Shown: piece after piece, positions 23,917 to 31,905 of the stretch | How positions within the stretch are numbered: position 1 is the stretch's first letter | Layout of the letters: every line of letters starts with the position of its first letter | Assembly (NCBI GenBank): GCA_023426765.1 | Contig: JAEZBW010000001.1 | Coordinates: 1-36,651, forward strand | Reading direction: 5' to 3' | Source of the DNA: Bacillota bacterium | Lineage (GTDB): Bacteria; Bacillota; Clostridia; DSM-8532 | DNA: 36,651 nt | Program-made: the position numbers and the translations under genes | The notes under the pieces: generated by a model | The model's database searches: none | What the model saw: the letters and a program-made list of their open reading frames with translations, nothing else | Told to the model about the DNA's origin: nothing

Positions 23917-24582
23917 ATGTTAAACGAATCCCTTGAATTTTATATCCTGATGATTCCCGTTCTGATCATCTCCCTGACCTTTCATGAATATTCCCACGGT
24001 TACATCGCATACCGTCTGGGTGACAATACGGCAAAAGACGCGGGGCGCCTGACGCTCAATCCTTTGAAGCATCTGGATCCGATCGGCACGCTGATGATGT
24101 TTATCGCGCGTATTGGCTGGGCAAAGCCGGTTCCCGTGAATCCATCCTTTTTCAGGGACAGAAAGAAGGGCATGATGCTGACCAGCGTCGCCGGCCCCTT
24201 ATCCAATCTCATGATGGCATTCATTGTGGCCTTTCCGCTGCAAATCGTGATTGCAACGAGTTTCAGAAGCATTGATGCCGGAACCGGGGTGGCATATTAT
24301 CTCTTTCAGTTCCTCCTTCTATTGTTTTATGTAAACATTAATCTTGCCATTTTCAATCTGTTTCCCATTCCGCCGCTGGATGGCTCAAAAATTCTCTCGG
24401 CGGTACTGCCGTCCGAAATTTATTTTAAGTTCATGCGGTATGAGCAGTATATCGGGTTGGCTTTTCTGGTGATCATCATGTTTTTTAAGACGGGATTTGG
24501 AGAGGTGATCGGATTTTTCACCACCCCGATTTCCAGAAGCATGCTGTGGGTAGCCGGAAAAGTTGTGGGTATTTTCTTCTGA
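23917..24582 (+). CDS. Site-2 protease family (M50) membrane metalloprotease
   Basis: A 221-aa polytopic protein of the short M50/YwhC-type group. Zinc-binding HEYSHG lies at about residues 22-27 in the first helix region, and the third ligand is in NLFPIPPLDGSKIL (about 147-160). About five membrane helices are visible and no PDZ domain. The substrate is unknown; genes of this type commonly precede scpA in Clostridia. AGGAG about 8 nt before the ATG at 23917 fixes the start. A weak promoter-like TATACT lies in the 130-nt gap upstream. Confidence 0.9.
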   Translation: MLNESLEFYILMIPVLIISLTFHEYSHGYIAYRLGDNTAKDAGRLTLNPLKHLDPIGTLMMFIARIGWAKPVPVNPSFFRDRKKGMMLTSVAGPLSNLMMAFIVAFPLQIVIATSFRSIDAGTGVAYYLFQFLLLLFYVNINLAIFNLFPIPPLDGSKILSAVLPSEIYFKFMRYEQYIGLAFLVIIMFFKTGFGEVIGFFTTPISRSMLWVAGKVVGIFF

Positions 24583-24603
24583 CAATTCCCCAGGAATCTG
24601 GAC

Positions 24604-24632
24604 TTTGCAGCCTGAATACGATAAACTATAAA
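24604..24632 (+). promoter_or_regulatory. Sigma-A-type promoter of scpAB
   Basis: TTTGCA (24604-24609), or TTGCAG shifted by one, lies 17 (or 16) nt before TATAAA (24627-24632), about 90 nt before scpA. Confidence 0.45.
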
Positions 24633-24723
24633 TCAGGGGATACAGCAGGACAAGCCATATGGCACACCATCTGTTCCCGCTGGTTTCCCGGAATGAACGG
24701 CAAAGGTTTCAAAGGAGATACCA

Positions 24724-25503
24724 ATGAAAAGTTCCCTGCATGAAGCATGCACCATTCGTTTGAAAAATTTCGAAGGCCCCTTCGATCTGTTGTTTTTTTT
24801 GATTGAAAAAAACCAAATTGATATTTATGATATTCCCATCGTTGATATCACCGATCAATACATGGATTACCTTTTTGCCATGCAGGAGATGGATTTGGAG
24901 GTAGCCAGCGAGTTTCTCGTCATGGCTTCCACACTGCTGCACATCAAGTCAAAGCTGCTGCTTCCCGTTCACAACGAAGAGCAGGCCGAACTGATCGACC
25001 CCAGGGAGGAATTGATCCTGAAGCTGGTGGAATATAAAAAGGCGAAAGAGTTTGCTTCGCTGCTGCGCGACAGGGAAAAGGAATGGGGAAGGGTTTTCTA
25101 CAAGCTGCCTGAGATTTTACCCGAAGCGGCATACGAGGTTGTTCTTGAGGTTTCTCCGGCTTTGTTGAAGGATTGCTATCAAAGTGTTCTGCAAAATTAT
25201 CAGGATCGGCAAAATGATGTTTCCAAAAAAATGAGCCGTATTCTGCAGCATGAGAAGGTTTCACTGCGTCTGAAGATCAAGGAGCTTCTGGGTTGGCTGA
25301 AAAAAGGAGTCCGCCTGTGCTTCTCAAAGGTCTTCAATATTCGGAAAATGTCCCGGCTGGAGGTGGCAACGGGTTTTCTGGCCGCGTTGGAGATTGCCAA
25401 GTCCGGAAAAGCCCTGCTCCATCAGGAGACCGAATTTGGAGAAATCTTTATGGAACGCAGCGAAACCGAAGCTTTTGGAAAGGAAAATGTCATTTATGAA
25501 TGA
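24724..25503 (+). CDS. scpA: Segregation and condensation protein A
   Basis: ScpA is the kleisin of the bacterial SMC-ScpAB condensin complex. The 259-aa protein has the N-terminal kleisin signature FEGPFDLLFFLIEKNQIDIYDIPI, then MDLEVASEFLVMASTLLHIKSKLLLP, and a C-terminal winged helix with VATGFLAALEIAKSGKALLHQE, the SMC head-binding part. AAAGGAG is 6-7 nt before the ATG at 24724. Its last codons overlap scpB, so translation is coupled. Confidence 0.95.
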   Translation: MKSSLHEACTIRLKNFEGPFDLLFFLIEKNQIDIYDIPIVDITDQYMDYLFAMQEMDLEVASEFLVMASTLLHIKSKLLLPVHNEEQAELIDPREELILKLVEYKKAKEFASLLRDREKEWGRVFYKLPEILPEAAYEVVLEVSPALLKDCYQSVLQNYQDRQNDVSKKMSRILQHEKVSLRLKIKELLGWLKKGVRLCFSKVFNIRKMSRLEVATGFLAALEIAKSGKALLHQETEFGEIFMERSETEAFGKENVIYE

Positions 25504-26047
25504 TTTAAGAGATATTGAAAGCGTGATCGAAGCCGTATTGTTCGCATCGGGTGATTCGGTTCCGCTCGAAAGGCTTTCGGAAATCATCGGTCAGGATAAA
25601 AAGACAACAGAAAGCATTCTGTCCAATATGCAGATGAAGTACCGAAACTCGCCGCGGGGAATCATGCTGCGGCAGTTGGGTACAAGCTATCAGCTGTGCA
25701 CAAAACCCGAATATGAGGAATATATCGCCGCTTTGGGCACAGGCCGGAAAAAGCAGGGGCTGTCACAGGCAGCTTATGAAGCGCTGGCCATCATTGCCTG
25801 GCATCAGCCTGTAACCCGTGCCCAGGTAGAGCAAATCCGCGGCGTGAATTCAGATAATGTCATTGCAAACCTGGTGGAAAAAAATCTGATCCGTGAAACC
25901 GGCAGACAGGATACGCCGGGAAAACCAAGGCTTTATGGTACAACCGAAGAATTTTTACGGGTGTTTGGCTTCAGTACGCTGAAGGATATGCCCCAGGTCG
26001 AAATGAATCAGATTCAAACTGTGATGGACAACGTTCCGATTGATTAG
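25496..26047 (+). CDS. scpB: Segregation and condensation protein B
   Basis: ScpB dimers bind the middle of ScpA in the condensin complex. This 183-aa protein has two winged-helix domains: IESVIEAVLFASGDSVPLERL and the second with QAAYEALAIIAWHQPVTRAQVEQIRGV followed by LIRETGRQDTPGKPRLYGTT. The start is placed at the ATG at 25496 (MNDLRDIE), 9 nt after AGGAAA; an ATG at 25487 is possible and the frame opens earlier still, inside scpA. The gene overlaps scpA by 8 nt. Confidence 0.95.
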   Translation: MNDLRDIESVIEAVLFASGDSVPLERLSEIIGQDKKTTESILSNMQMKYRNSPRGIMLRQLGTSYQLCTKPEYEEYIAALGTGRKKQGLSQAAYEALAIIAWHQPVTRAQVEQIRGVNSDNVIANLVEKNLIRETGRQDTPGKPRLYGTTEEFLRVFGFSTLKDMPQVEMNQIQTVMDNVPID

Positions 26048-26102
26048 ATCTTCACAGTATAAAATGGTTGATTTTGGATATCATAACCGGGAGGTGACGA
26101 TC

Positions 26103-26654
26103 ATGATCCTCACGGTTATTTTAATTTTCGTCGTTTTCCTTCTGCTGCTTCTTTTGCTCAGCTTTCGCATCAATATCGAACTCATCGCCAGGGATTCCGG
26201 CATTGCTTATACCATTAAGGGGAACATCCTGAAGGTGATCAAGGTATTTGAAGTGAAAAGCGGAAGTGAGGAAGCGGGCAAAAAGGTATGGGAAACCGAT
26301 GAAAAAGAGCAGGGTTTTATCCGAAAACGGCTGTTTGGAATTATAAAAGAGGCGCTTACCGAACAGAAGGGTAAGATTTTTCATATCGAGAAGCTGTCTG
26401 TGGATGGCACTTTTTCCATTGAAGACGCGGCCGCCAATGCAATTCTTCATGGCCTTTTCCTCACGCTGTGGCAGTTTCTGCTGATTTTTCTTGCCGCGAA
26501 TTTCACGCTGGAGCATCAAACCTACAACTTTCTGCCCGATTTCAGGAATGACCGGAACGAGTTCATTTTCCATGTCATTTTCCGTGTTGTGATCATCAAT
26601 ATGCTGCTGCTGGTGCTACATACTTTAATAGAAGCCAGAAAGAAAAAAATTTAG
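26103..26654 (+). CDS. DUF2953 domain membrane protein (YpuF/YtfI-like position)
   Basis: A 183-aa protein with one N-terminal membrane helix (about residues 2-22), a soluble middle, and two further hydrophobic stretches near 118-135 and 158-178. The FRINIELIARDSG start and NFTLEHQTYNFLPDFRN match DUF2953 as I know it. The role of the family is unknown, but these genes sit between scpB and ytfJ in many spore-formers, suggesting a sporulation link. GGGAGGTGA just upstream selects the ATG at 26103 over the earlier in-frame start. Confidence 0.8.
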   Translation: MILTVILIFVVFLLLLLLLSFRINIELIARDSGIAYTIKGNILKVIKVFEVKSGSEEAGKKVWETDEKEQGFIRKRLFGIIKEALTEQKGKIFHIEKLSVDGTFSIEDAAANAILHGLFLTLWQFLLIFLAANFTLEHQTYNFLPDFRNDRNEFIFHVIFRVVIINMLLLVLHTLIEARKKKI

Positions 26655-26660
26655 CAGTTT

Positions 26661-26690
26661 TGAATAGTTTTACCCGGAATAGCAAAGGAT
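26661..26690 (+). promoter_or_regulatory. ytfJ: Possible forespore-type promoter of ytfJ
   Basis: TGAATA (26661-26666) resembles a sigma-F/sigma-G -35 box and CAAAGGAT (26683-26690) follows at 16 nt, a poor -10 match. In B. subtilis ytfJ is forespore-expressed. Weak support only. Confidence 0.25.
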
Positions 26691-26723
26691 AAGCAAGGAC
26701 TGATACAGGATGGAGGTGTAGCA

Positions 26724-27194
26724 ATGGGAGCGCATCCGATCGATGAATTGATGAAAACAGCCATGGAAAGCATCCGAGACATGGTGGATGTGAATACGAT
26801 AGTGGGAGACGCAGTTCAAACCGCAGATGACACGGTCATTATTCCGGTTTCCAGGGTTGCGTTTGGTTTTGCCGCAGGAGGTGGGGACTATCAGGGACAG
26901 AAGGATTCAAAGTCCGACTCCGAAGAGGAAGGTTTTCCGTTTGCCGGAGGAAGCGGCGCAGGTGTGACCATACATCCGGTAGCTTTTATGGTGGTGGGAA
27001 AAAACAGCGCCATCAAGCTTTTACCGGTGGAACACTCTTCAACGCTTGATCGTGTGATGGACTTTATACCTGGTTTGCTGGATAAATTAACCCCAATGAT
27101 GGGAAAAAAGAAAGCCGGGGAAGAAGAAAACCAAAACCACGAGCATCACGAGCACCATGAAAGGAAGGAAAAAAGACAACAGGAACCGTTTTAA
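26724..27194 (+). CDS. ytfJ: GerW family sporulation protein YtfJ
   Basis: A 156-aa member of the GerW/YtfJ family, forespore proteins needed for normal spore germination. The family core is clear: HPIDELMKTAMESIRDMVDVNTIVGD, then IIPVSRVAFGFAAGGGDY, a Gly-rich GGSGAGVTIHPVAFMVVG, and LDRVMDFIPGLLDKL. The start has GGAGGTG 7 nt upstream. The C-terminal tail is unusual: after the core, residues 134-156 are Glu- and His-rich with a HEHHEHHER run, suggesting metal binding. The last codons form the left arm of the terminator. Confidence 0.92.
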   Translation: MGAHPIDELMKTAMESIRDMVDVNTIVGDAVQTADDTVIIPVSRVAFGFAAGGGDYQGQKDSKSDSEEEGFPFAGGSGAGVTIHPVAFMVVGKNSAIKLLPVEHSSTLDRVMDFIPGLLDKLTPMMGKKKAGEEENQNHEHHEHHERKEKRQQEPF

Positions 27195-27210
27195 GGTTCC
27201 TGCTGCTTTT
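27180..27210 (+). terminator. ytfJ: Intrinsic terminator overlapping the ytfJ stop codon
   Basis: CAGGAACC (27180-27187) pairs with GGTTCCTG (27195-27202); the loop holds the TAA stop. A CTGCTTTT tail follows. Confidence 0.75.
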
Positions 27211-27247
27211 CATATTTTATCGCTTATTACATCCCGTTTGTAGGTTT

Positions 27248-27280
27248 GTAACCTTTGAATGCCTGAGATTCAAAGGTTAC
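27248..27280. repeat. 13-bp perfect inverted repeat between ytfJ and the SASP gene
   Basis: GTAACCTTTGAAT (27248-27260) and ATTCAAAGGTTAC (27268-27280) are perfectly complementary with a 7-nt loop. It lies just past the stop of the minus-strand SASP gene and probably ends its mRNA, but neither strand has a T tract after the stem. Confidence 0.6.
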
Positions 27281-27294
27281 GCCAGTTCATTTGC

Positions 27295-27504
27295 TTATTT
27301 GTTGGTGGTATCGTATTGAGGATATTGATTACCGGTGTAGCTCTGGAAAACCTTCTTTACTATGTTGCCACCGATTGTTCCAGCTTCCCTTGAGGTCAGT
27401 TCACCGTTGTAACCCTGTTTCAGGTTGATACCCAATTGGTTTGCAATTTCAAATTTCATGTTGTCGAAAGAAGTCTTGCTGTTGCTGTTATTGCTGTTTG
27501 CCAT
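27295..27504 (-). CDS. Small acid-soluble spore protein, alpha/beta type
   Basis: A 69-aa DNA-binding SASP that coats and protects spore DNA. It has the family pattern FEIANQLGINLKQGYNGEL followed by TSREAGTIGGNIVKKVF, with an Asn/Ser-rich N-terminus. The FE-IA bond in KFEIANQLG is the expected GPR cleavage site, linking it to gpr at 9439-10446. GGAGGTG lies 9 nt before the ATG at 27504. No numbered ssp name can be assigned. Confidence 0.96.
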   Translation of the reverse strand: MANSNNSNSKTSFDNMKFEIANQLGINLKQGYNGELTSREAGTIGGNIVKKVFQSYTGNQYPQYDTTNK

Positions 27505-27527
27505 CTCTTTTTCACCTCCTCGCTACT

Positions 27528-27556
27528 TATTATGGCTGTTAAACCTTAATATATAA
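27528..27556 (-). promoter_or_regulatory. Sigma-G-type promoter of the SASP gene
   Basis: Read on the minus strand, TTATA (27552-27556) and CATAATA (27528-27534) are separated by 17 nt. The sigma-G pattern is GHATR, 17-18 nt, CATNNTA; the -10 box fits fully and the -35 box misses one base. The leader would be about 20 nt. Confidence 0.5.
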
Positions 27557-27609
27557 GTAGAAAGTTATGGTGATACTGGAAACGGTAATTTATGTTAAAA
27601 TATCATGAA

Positions 27610-27798
27610 TCAAACCCGCACATCTATGAACCGACCGGCAGTCGTGTTGCCTCCCGCCGGAAGAGTTTTCAGAAGATCACTCATCTGCTGCGTCATTGCA
27701 TCCTGGGTGACTTTTTGCAGTGAAGCCTGAGCCATAACAGATGCGTTCATGTTTTTTATCTTATAGTAAGCGCCTACTACACCAGAAACAGACGACAT
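27610..27798 (-). CDS. YjfB-like putative motility protein
   Basis: A 62-aa protein. Its layout, a helical body (MAQASLQKVTQDAMTQQMSDLL) ending in a Gly-rich stretch and IDVRV, resembles the YjfB family of small proteins linked to motility. It is divergent from the flagellar operon, which supports this. GGAGGTGATT just before the ATG at 27798 selects that start; the frame continues upstream to 27960 through AT-rich promoter sequence and is not taken. Family assignment rests on general resemblance and the C-terminal motif. Confidence 0.65.
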   Translation of the reverse strand: MSSVSGVVGAYYKIKNMNASVMAQASLQKVTQDAMTQQMSDLLKTLPAGGNTTAGRFIDVRV

Positions 27799-27899
27799 CC
27801 AATCACCTCCTGTAAAGATTAAAGAAACCACTCTCTTACAATATACCACAAATTCATGAAAATTAACTGAATTTATACGTTTTTTCTCCCCTGCATTTA

Positions 27900-27928
27900 T
27901 TGTATTTGTAGAAATGATATGATAAGAT
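27900..27928 (+). promoter_or_regulatory. Sigma-A-type promoter of the flagellar operon
   Basis: TTGTAT (27900-27905) and TAAGAT (27923-27928) are separated by 17 nt, about 70 nt before flgB. I see no clear sigma-D box. On the minus strand a TATATT near 27838-27843 could be the -10 box of the divergent YjfB-like gene. Confidence 0.45.
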
Positions 27929-27999
27929 AAACTAAGGGTCATAGTATCCTTACGAACCAAAGAAAAAAAGAAGTTCTATTCTTTAAGGGGTGATTCATA

Positions 28000-28380
28000 T
28001 TGTTAGGTAAATTGCTTTTCCCAAACAGGCAGTTGGAAAAATCATTGGATGCCGCGTGGCTGCGCAATGAGGTCATTTCCGGGAACATTGCAAATGCTGA
28101 CACACCCGGCTATAAACGTAAAGAAGTGCAATTCGAACAATATTTAAATTCCGAAATGAAAAACAGTCAGATAGAAAATGGGCAAACGCGCCTGTCAGGC
28201 GGCAGTGGGATGAAAGTGGCCGAAGACCACAGCAATTACAGCTATCGTCTGGACGGAAACAATGTGGACATGGAGCGTGAAATGGCGCAGATGGCCATGA
28301 ATACGCTGCGCTACAACACGCTGATCCAGCGGATGAACGGCCAGTTCAGCAAGCTGCGGAATGTGATCCGCGGGAGGTAA
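28000..28380 (+). CDS. flgB: Flagellar basal-body rod protein FlgB
   Basis: FlgB forms the proximal rod of the flagellum. The 126-aa protein has the rod-protein N-terminal pattern (RNEVISGNIANADTPGYKRKEVQF) and the C-terminal helix NNVDMEREMAQMAMNTLRYNTLIQRMN. It starts with TTG at 28000, about 8 nt after AAGGGGTGA. First gene of the flagellar operon; flgC follows after 2 nt. Confidence 0.96.
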   Translation: MLGKLLFPNRQLEKSLDAAWLRNEVISGNIANADTPGYKRKEVQFEQYLNSEMKNSQIENGQTRLSGGSGMKVAEDHSNYSYRLDGNNVDMEREMAQMAMNTLRYNTLIQRMNGQFSKLRNVIRGR

Positions 28381-28382
28381 TC

Positions 28383-28823
28383 ATGGGATTTTTTACTGCA
28401 CTTGAATCCAGCGCATCGGCGCTGACTGCACAACGGCTTAGAATGGATACCATCTCTGAAAATATAGCCAATTCCAGTACGACACGCACCGAAAATGGTA
28501 CGCCTTATCGCAGAAAAACCGTCATTTTCGAGGCGGCAAACGGGAATCAGCCGTTTTCTTCATACCTGTCAAAGGCCAGCCGTGAAAGGGTTTCAGGCGG
28601 CGTCCGCGTATCAGCTATCGTGGAGGACCCTACACCGTTTAAAAGTGTCTATGACCCAGGGCATCCGGATGCCGACGAAAATGGAATGGTGCAGATGCCC
28701 AACGTGGATGTAGTCACCGAAATGGTGAACATGATCTCGGCTACAAGGGCATATGAAGCCAATGTCACAGCGATCAACACCACGAAATCAATGGCATCAA
28801 AGGCACTTGAAATTGGGAAGTAA
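28383..28823 (+). CDS. flgC: Flagellar basal-body rod protein FlgC
   Basis: A 146-aa proximal rod protein. The N-terminal motif is ASALTAQRLRMDTISENIANSST, the middle has GGVRVSAIVEDPTPFKSVYDPGHPDADENG, and the C-terminal rod helix MPNVDVVTEMVNMISATRAYEANV is intact. GGGAGG overlaps the flgB stop and serves the ATG at 28383. Confidence 0.97.
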   Translation: MGFFTALESSASALTAQRLRMDTISENIANSSTTRTENGTPYRRKTVIFEAANGNQPFSSYLSKASRERVSGGVRVSAIVEDPTPFKSVYDPGHPDADENGMVQMPNVDVVTEMVNMISATRAYEANVTAINTTKSMASKALEIGK

Positions 28824-28886
28824 CCCGGGCAGATACACCGGATACGAAAGATAAATGTTTCAGGGGTTCAAAGGAGAGGGTAAAAA

Positions 28887-29186
28887 ATGAGTATGACGGG
28901 TCTTCAACCCATCCATCAGGGGCTACTGGCACAGGGTAAAAGCCTGCAAACCGAACAAACCGCAGGCATCAACTTCAAAGATTTCCTGTCCCAGGCCCTG
29001 CAGAATGTGAGCAAACTGGAAAAGGAATCTGATGCGATCACCAATGATTTTATCGCCGGAAAAATAGACAGCATTCATTCAGTGCTGATTGCAGCTGAAA
29101 AAGCATCCCTCGCGCTGGATATGGTTCTGGAAGTGCGCAACAAGGTTCTCGACGCTTATACGGAAATTATGCGGATGCAGGTGTAG
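28887..29186 (+). CDS. fliE: Flagellar hook-basal body complex protein FliE
   Basis: FliE joins the MS ring to the rod. The 99-aa protein has the family pattern: INFKDFLSQALQNVSKLEKESDAI, then FIAGKIDSIHSVLIAAEKASLALDMVLEVRNKVLDAYTEIMRMQV at the C-terminus (quoted in part by family resemblance). GGAGAGGG lies before the ATG at 28887. Confidence 0.96.
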   Translation: MSMTGLQPIHQGLLAQGKSLQTEQTAGINFKDFLSQALQNVSKLEKESDAITNDFIAGKIDSIHSVLIAAEKASLALDMVLEVRNKVLDAYTEIMRMQV

Positions 29187-29286
29187 GGACTCAGAGAACA
29201 GATAACAGAGAACAGAAATCAAATAACCGATAACCTGTACGATGTTTCATTTATACAAAAGAAAAACCGGTCTGGAGGGGTTCAAA

Positions 29287-30864
29287 ATGCCGGAAGGTAT
29301 ACTAAAGCTGTGGAACAGAATAAAAGATTACTGGAAAGAGCTTGAAAAGGGCCAAAAGACAAGCATTTTCATCACTGCCGGGGCTATTGTCGCAGCGCTT
29401 GTGTTCACCCTAGTCATCAGCCTGAGAACCAATTATGTACCGCTGTTGGAAAGCGGAAACGAATATGATGTAAAGGCCATTGTCGAATACCTGGATACCA
29501 ATGGCATCAAATACAAAAAGGCCAGCGATCAGATTCTGGTGGACAGCAGCAAAAAACCCGACATCGAATTCGACCTGGCCAGCGAAGCAGGGCTTATCAG
29601 CCCGGATGTCATCTTCGATCAAAGCTGGTCGAAATTGTCCCTCACCGTTACCGAAGAGGATAAGGCCAAGCTTTGGCGGCAATTCGAGCAAACCAATCTG
29701 GTGTATAAACTGAAAAAGTTTGAAAACGTTCTGGACGCGTCGGTCCAATACACGAAACCTGAAAAAACCTATTGGGCCAATAAAAAAGGTACCGAGGATC
29801 AAGGTTCGGCATTTGTGTCCCTTAAGACAAAAGGAACTCTTACACCCGCTCAGGTTGAGGCAGCCGCCAGGGTTGTCGCCGCTTCCATCGGCATTCCAAA
29901 AGATAATATCACCCTGGTTGACGAGCTGTTAAACCCCCTGAACGCGACGCAGACCGACTCCTCGGTCGGTATTGCAGGCACACAGGAAGAAATGCGGCGC
30001 AACAGGGAACTGGAGCTGGAACAGAAATTGTACAAGCATTTCCGCGTGGGAATGATTCAAAATGCAAACTTCGATACCATGAGCGTAACGGTCAGCGCAA
30101 TGCTGGACTTTGATGTATTAAACAGCAGGGAAATCCAGTACACCGCGCCCGACAGCGACGGACAGGGTTTCATCAAAAACCTCGAAACCCTCGAGGAGAA
30201 GCTGGAAAACGGGGAAGCCGGACAAGCTCCCGGCCTGGACAGCAACCCCGGAACCACCACCTATCAGGTGGGTAACGACGGCAAATCCAGTTATGAGAAA
30301 GAGCATAACGTTGAAGAGCGATTGTTTAACGAAAAAGAGACTGAATCCAAAAAAGCGCTGGGTAAACTGATACCCGACCAGACAAAGGCAACAGTCACCC
30401 TTTGGTACGGGCATATTGTAGAAACTGCCGATGCCCTGACAACCGAGTACATCGATCAGGTGAAACAAAACGCCAGCAACGCCATGGGCATTCCGGTGAA
30501 CAATATTTCGGTCAGCATCCAGAAGCTTTTGCCCGAGGCTACGGCAGACGTTCAGTTCTCCGACAGGCTTGGCATGTTTGTTGAACAATATGGATTGTAT
30601 ATCCTGATGCTGCTGCTGCTTGCCGTCATGGTGGTTCTTCTGATTCCGAAACGGAAAAAGGAAGACGCCGAAGCCGAGTTGGAGCCCGAACCTGCATTCG
30701 CCGGACCCCAATTTGTGGTTCCTGAAAAACACAGACCGGGTCTTCCCAATATCGAGTTGGCTGAAAATGATGAATTGAAACAGCAAATAGAGAAATTTGT
30801 GGCTGCAAAACCCGATGCGGTTGCACAGCTGCTTCGGAACTGGCTTACCGAAGACTGGGATTAG
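29287..30864 (+). CDS. fliF: Flagellar M-ring protein FliF
   Basis: A 525-aa protein that forms the MS ring in the cell membrane. First membrane helix at about residues 24-44, then the periplasmic ring-building domains (YVPLLESGNEYDVKAIVEYLD), the DSSKKPDIEFDLASEAG region, a second membrane helix near 437-457, and a cytoplasmic tail ending in PDAVAQLLRNWLTEDWD, the FliG-binding end. GGAGGGG precedes the ATG at 29287, so the start at 29242 is not used. The stop lies inside the fliG ribosome binding region. Confidence 0.97.
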   Translation: MPEGILKLWNRIKDYWKELEKGQKTSIFITAGAIVAALVFTLVISLRTNYVPLLESGNEYDVKAIVEYLDTNGIKYKKASDQILVDSSKKPDIEFDLASEAGLISPDVIFDQSWSKLSLTVTEEDKAKLWRQFEQTNLVYKLKKFENVLDASVQYTKPEKTYWANKKGTEDQGSAFVSLKTKGTLTPAQVEAAARVVAASIGIPKDNITLVDELLNPLNATQTDSSVGIAGTQEEMRRNRELELEQKLYKHFRVGMIQNANFDTMSVTVSAMLDFDVLNSREIQYTAPDSDGQGFIKNLETLEEKLENGEAGQAPGLDSNPGTTTYQVGNDGKSSYEKEHNVEERLFNEKETESKKALGKLIPDQTKATVTLWYGHIVETADALTTEYIDQVKQNASNAMGIPVNNISVSIQKLLPEATADVQFSDRLGMFVEQYGLYILMLLLLAVMVVLLIPKRKKEDAEAELEPEPAFAGPQFVVPEKHRPGLPNIELAENDELKQQIEKFVAAKPDAVAQLLRNWLTEDWD

Positions 30865-30876
30865 GAGGTGTTTGAG

Positions 30877-31905
30877 ATGGCGCCGGCTGTCAGAGGAGAA
30901 AACGTAAGAGAATATTCGGGCAGGGAAAAAGCAGCGATGCTTTTAATCACCCTTGGTCCCGAGCGGTCTGCGCAGATCTTCAAGCATCTGAAGGAAGATG
31001 AAATCGAGCAGTTAACGCTGGAAATTGCAAACATCCGCAGCGTGACAACACAGGACAAGGACCGGATTCTGGAGGAATTCTATCAGATCTGCCTGGCTCA
31101 GGAGTATATTGCAGAGGGCGGTATCGGTTACGCGAAGGATATTCTGGAAAAGGCCCTGGGCACCGAGAAAACCATGGAGATCATCAACAAGCTGACGGTT
31201 TCACTGCAGGTCAGGCCCTTTGACTTTGTGCGCAAGGCTGACCCGGCCCAGGTGTTGAACTTCATCCAAAGCGAGCATCCGCAGACCATCGCTTTAATTC
31301 TTGCCTATCTGAAGCCACAGCAGGCAGCGGTGGTATTGTCTTCGCTGCCGCAGGACAAACAGGCTGATGTTGCACGCCGTATCGCGGTGATGGATCGCAC
31401 CTCCCCGGAAATCATCAAGGAAGTGGAACGGGTGCTTGAGAAAAAGCTGTCCTCGCTGGTGACCGAGGATTACACCGCCACCGGTGGTCTGCAGGCGATT
31501 GTGGATGTATTGAACTCGGTAGACCGCGGAACCGAGAAGTTCATCATGGAAACCCTGGAAATTGAAGATGCCGACCTGGCCGAAGAAATACGGAAGAGAA
31601 TGTTTGTCTTTGAAGACATTCTTCAGTTGGATAACCGCGCCATCCAGCGCTTCCTGCGCGAGGTGGACAACAATCAGCTTGCTCTTGCTTTGAAGGGCGC
31701 CACCGAAGAGGTTCAGAACCTCATTTACAACAACATGTCCAAGCGTCTGACCGAAATGATCAAAGAAGACATCGAGTTTATGGGCCCTGTGCGGTTAAAG
31801 GATGTTGAAGAGGCTCAGCAGAAGATCGTGAATGTGATCCGCAAGCTTGAGGATGCCGGAGAAATTATTATTTCCAGAGGCGGAGGCGACGAAATCGTTG
31901 TTTAA
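30877..31905 (+). CDS. fliG: Flagellar motor switch protein FliG
   Basis: FliG is the rotor protein that receives torque from the stators. The 342-aa protein shows all three domains: N-terminal EKAAMLLITLGPERSAQIFKHL, middle EHPQTIALILAYLKPQQAA, and C-terminal MFVFEDILQLDNRAIQRFLREVD with the torque-generating charged helix. GGAGGTG at 30864-30870 serves the ATG at 30877, in preference to a GTG at 30868 inside it. Its stop overlaps the fliH start region. Confidence 0.97.
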   Translation: MAPAVRGENVREYSGREKAAMLLITLGPERSAQIFKHLKEDEIEQLTLEIANIRSVTTQDKDRILEEFYQICLAQEYIAEGGIGYAKDILEKALGTEKTMEIINKLTVSLQVRPFDFVRKADPAQVLNFIQSEHPQTIALILAYLKPQQAAVVLSSLPQDKQADVARRIAVMDRTSPEIIKEVERVLEKKLSSLVTEDYTATGGLQAIVDVLNSVDRGTEKFIMETLEIEDADLAEEIRKRMFVFEDILQLDNRAIQRFLREVDNNQLALALKGATEEVQNLIYNNMSKRLTEMIKEDIEFMGPVRLKDVEEAQQKIVNVIRKLEDAGEIIISRGGGDEIVV

